From Sindora glabra (lineage: Eukaryota > Streptophyta > Magnoliopsida > Fabales > Fabaceae): DNA of 64,000 bases. The stretch's first letter is position 1. Each line of letters starts with the position of its first letter. The notes under the pieces are model-generated. The model was given only the letters and a program-made list of their open reading frames with translations. It was not told where the DNA came from and made no database searches. The translations under genes and the position numbers were made by a program. Where the stretch lies: the NCBI GenBank assembly GCA_020226215.1, contig CM035231.1, positions 55,518,876 through 55,582,875 on the forward strand, written 5' to 3'. Below, piece by piece: positions 60,401 to 64,000 of the stretch.

Positions 60401-62164
60401 ATCAAAATGGTTTCCCTTTTTTTTTTTTTTATAATTTTTTATGGTTTGGTAATTTACAAAACCCGGTGGAAGATAAGTAATAGGTTTCTTACGCGCCACG
60501 CCGGTATAACTTCACGGCTCTGCTATAGTCTGTCCATGTAGGCTCAGCTGACTGCCCGACCCGGCTTGTTTAGTCTGGCACTGGCCCTCTTTTAGCTGAA
60601 CAGCCTGAACTCACATTTAATTTAGAGTAAATCCATTTTTCTGGTAAAATTCACTTTTTTATTATTTTTATTATTTTAAAATATTTTATATTAATTTTAG
60701 TCTGATAAAATACTAATTTGAACTCTTTGTTAACATTGGGTAAAATTAAATAAATTATTTTTATGTGAACAATAATAAAAAGATAAAATTAAATAAATAA
60801 AAATTTTACAAAAATAAAATTGATGTAAAATGTTTTATAAAAACATAAGTGGAAAAAATCCATAGAAATTAAAAAGAGATCCGTTCTATAATGTCTTATT
60901 TATCTAAAAATATTCAGTATTAACAACAAAAAATTAATTTAACAGAAAATAAGTTAACTCGTGAGCTTCAAATTTTAAAATGGGAGGAATTTGTTAATAT
61001 TTTAATATTGAATTATTTCGGTGGTTATCATTTTCTTAAAAAATTGATAAAATTATTTAATATTAAACAATTTTTTAATTTACATCCAATATGGGCGTAC
61101 GCAGTTAACTTACATAAATTTTTTATTGGATTATTTTTTTAATTTTTAATTTTGATGATTTGGCTTTAATCGATTTAAATATTAAAATCGATTTTAATTA
61201 TTAAAGTCGATTTTTATTGTTTTGAGAGGTTAGAATCAGATTAAATATATTGCACTTTTAAAAAAAAATTTTATTAGAATCATTCAACTTATTCATATTT
61301 AAGTATTATTATATTTTTTTATAACATAAAAGTTTGGCTATTTTATATTGAACACTATTAACAATTATCATGTATAATTATCAAATTATTAATATGAAAA
61401 TATAACATATGATTTATAAATTCAGAATTTTCATATCATAGGATCATGCATATATAATATTTATATCAATTATCAATATAAAAATATAACATTAAAATAA
61501 AATTTAATTTACAATCATTACAAATTTATATTTATTTGTATAATTATTATTAAACCTATAACCACATTATATACTATTTATTTTATATTAAAATTAAAAA
61601 AATAGAACATAGAGGTTTCTTAAATTATGAAAAAAAGAATATATCGGATAAGTTTAACTAGAAATAATCAAGAAATTTTAAACGCTTTTAATCATAAATA
61701 TTTTTTAGAAAAATTATCCATTACAAATTGACTCTAAATTTCAAATCATTTTTAATTATCTAATTTTGATTTAATTCATTCTGTATTTTTGCTACTTGAA
61801 TTTTTTTCTGGCTACTTAGAAATGAATACATTGTGATTTATTTAACATGTAATATTTTTATATTTTTATTTTCAGCTTCGTCATCTTTTGAAGTTTTGAC
61901 TAAAAGTTAATTAACCACCGATGTAATGTACTGGAAAGTATTATTTCAATAAATATTTATAATAATTAAAAAAGATATTCAATATAAATATTAACTATCA
62001 TATAATTGTAATTATCAAAATACAAAAGGCAGGACTTCTATTTTGTAAATTATTGAATACTTCCTTAAATACAATATTTTTTGTTTGGTTACATATATTA
62101 CCGTTTTCATTAGTTATGATAATTCTTAAAACATGTTAACTTGTAATTTTAGATATTGCAACAT
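60401..62164. other. Intergenic DNA, no gene seen
   Basis: The part near 60,480-60,620 is GC-richer (CCCGACCCGGCTTG and nearby) and may be promoter or a MITE end. From 60,650 on the sequence is AT-rich with several AAATCGATTT-like palindromes near 61,160-61,220 and no coding signal. Confidence 0.55.
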
Positions 62165-64000
62165 AATATTATTCAGGATTGAATATTGGCCTAGGAAGAT
62201 ATAAGCCAATATGAGACAAAGATTGTCCTTAATTTTTATTTGTTGTCATTGCAAAAGAGATAACTAGATGAAATTGTCTGCCTTGCATCTTAATTAGAAG
62301 TCTGCTATCAGATGGGATCATAATCATACAAGGAATGTACACCTTTTGCCCAGCTTAATTGCTAGATATAATTTTATCTTCCAAAACATGATTCTCAAGT
62401 TCAGATACAGCTAAATGTGTCCTATTGTATAAGTTAGTTGATTGATCTATATTTCTAAAAGGTATAATAAGATCCCTTTTCTTCAAGCGTAATGTGTGAT
62501 TAGGTAAAGCTATACATGTGATACTATTAAGAAATTCTGGCATGCATAAGTCATCATTTATTCCTAATTTTAACTGTTGTTTGCATATAATGTCAAAATT
62601 AAGCTACATTCTTTCTTATTTTGGGAAAAAAAAAGAACATAATTCTTTATTATGTCAACAAACTAAATAGTTGGAGGTAAAATAACCTTTTCACTAAGAT
62701 AATTATGATTATGCAATCTATTAATCAAGTTAGGATAGGTGCTTTCCATTATTGAATAAAGTGGATTATCAGTATTTTTTAGCAAAATGTGTTATAGTAT
62801 CTATATAATACCTTCCCTATCATTTGGCTCTCCAACAACATCATCACCAATTTGTAAAATCTATTTTCCAAATTCCTTTAATTTTATGGATTCATCTTCA
62901 TTTAATCTTGGATAAAGCCTTATGTATTTTGACAATCTAAGTACCTTACAATAGTTCTAAAGGTAGGATGAGTTATGATGTCTTCCTTATTACATTTTGG
63001 AATTATAAGTAATATATGTTTGAAATCACATTTAAATACAACAACCTTCCTGCAAAATAGCTTTTCAAAACTTTTAAAATTTGAAAATTTTAGAATGTTA
63101 TGTAAAGATCTATCAAAAGTTTAAAACAATACTAATTCATCACAAGAGTTTCATCCCAAATTATCAACTTGGTTCTAATCAATAATCGAACCAAATGACT
63201 ACCTTGTTTAATATTATAGATTGAATCCTTATCTATAATTAATAGGATTGCAAAACAAGAATGAGTTGTTCTACCACCAAAAAGAAGTAAGGATGTTATT
63301 TCATTGAAAGTAACATTTAGTACAATTTCTCTTTTAGATCTTAATGCAATATATAAAGTCTTCCAAATAAATGTCTTACTAGTACCAACATGACCATATA
63401 CTACTCTTTCCCATTTCAATGATAGACTTATACACCATATTTTAATCAACATTCAAACATCTAACACACCTTTGATAATTTGGTGTAAGTTATGCTTTGT
63501 CATATTGAAACTCATCAAGAACAAGTATATTATTATACTCATGAAAGTTAACATCTTCTAGATAAGGCATTGAAGTATAATCTTTCAAACTCTTGCCATT
63601 TTTAAGCAAAAGTTTTTCAATCTTAGTTAGTGTAATATTTTTTAAATCATCATCACTTTACTCTAATGTTGCAAAGAAGAAAATAACTAAGTTAAAAATT
63701 GAAATAATCTATATAATATATATAAAACTTATAGATAAAAACAACAAAGAAATAACTAATCATATATACTTACATTCATATTGCATTATTTAATCTTGTC
63801 TATAAAAGATGTCATCTATGAAAATTTTTCAAGTTTTTTTTCAAATCAATTCAAGTCTTGTCATATAGATTGTAATTAATATTATCATAAACAATCCTTT
63901 CAAGTAGTTTCTAAAAGCCTAATAAACTTCTTTAATTGTATCAACATATTCCTTATCATCATCTAACAATCCTAAAGCATGGTATGAATCTCTTGTTAAT
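62165..64000 (-). pseudogene. Helitron PIF1-like helicase relic, running off the window end
   Basis: On the minus strand the translation follows the C-terminal helicase of plant Helitron RepHel proteins. At 64,000-63,780 is YHALGLLDDDKEYVDTIKE. At 63,132-63,452 is the Walker A region, degenerate as GHVGTSKTFIWKTLYIALRS where GxGGTGKT is expected, followed by IVLNVTFNEITSLLLFGGRT and Walker B LIIWDET. Next come KVVVFKCDFKHILLIIPK (about 63,000-63,050), PEFLNSITCIALPNHTLRLK (62,355-62,543), and the final SFAMTTNKN-stop-GQSLS and IGLYLPRP motifs (about 62,185-62,270). Stops are scattered throughout, and the damaged Walker A indicates it is non-functional. The Rep endonuclease part would lie beyond the right edge. 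The plus-strand frame 63,593-63,793 is a shadow. Confidence 0.87.

Noticed and set aside
1..64000. tRNA, rRNA or CRISPR loci
   Set aside because: No cloverleaf with A/B boxes, rRNA core or regularly spaced repeats was recognised by eye; a tRNAscan or Rfam search would be decisive.

Overview
The window is nuclear DNA from a flowering plant, most likely a eudicot. Three protein-coding genes have GT-AG introns and plant-specific domain architectures. They sit in very AT-rich intergenic DNA holding microsatellites, MITEs and decayed copies of typical plant transposons. No bacterial, organellar or CRISPR features were seen. The species cannot be resolved from the sequence alone.

Region 1-22,100 is gene-free transposon graveyard. 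It holds a Ty1/copia element on the minus strand (4,847-8,220) with both LTRs, a tRNA-iMet-type primer site and an internal deletion; a relic hAT-type transposase (TTF finger, DUF4371, hAT dimerisation region; 10,647-12,876, minus); a 77-bp AAT microsatellite; a hAT-type MITE with a perfect 8-bp target duplication (20,415-20,803); a 70-bp TA microsatellite; and a second hAT-like MITE (21,313-22,069) beside a tandem duplication that copies part of its own terminus.

Region 22,100-40,000 holds two convergent genes. The first is an ARID plus PHD-finger chromatin protein like Arabidopsis ARID4 (15 coding exons, 23,656-29,915, +, about 748 aa). The second is a RING-between-RING (RBR) E3 ubiquitin ligase (minus; exon 1 at 38,816-39,717, exon 2 at 33,091-33,169, 326 aa). 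The RBR intron is about 5.6 kb because it has collected an antisense, 5'-truncated L1-type LINE, duplicated RTE-type LINE tails and a MITE, yet its splice sites still join the RING2 domain in frame.

Region 40,000-56,500 contains a 1.6-kb foldback element with arms of roughly 600-700 bp (40,605-42,184), and then a tandem RBR paralogue that is a pseudogene (43,918-46,688, minus; three stops and an inferred 11-nt deletion, but both exons and splice sites kept). A second copy of the MITE in the RBR intron (about 47,170-47,617) and another MITE (48,346-49,016) follow. The rest is AT-rich DNA with no gene seen.

Region 56,500-64,000 has a FYVE plus SYLF phosphoinositide-binding protein (four coding exons, 56,604-59,681, minus, 482 aa) with a Stowaway-type MITE in its last intron, then a decayed Helitron helicase that runs off the window end. 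From memory, Arabidopsis places a FYVE-SYLF gene (At3g43230) beside ARID4 (At3g43240), so the two best-preserved genes may be an ancient neighbouring pair pushed apart here by RBR duplication and transposons.

The genes do not form a pathway: chromatin regulation, ubiquitylation and membrane trafficking are independent roles. The most interesting structure is the RBR pair with its attached hairpin-forming, antisense and MITE sequences, a plausible source of small RNAs, although that is inference only.
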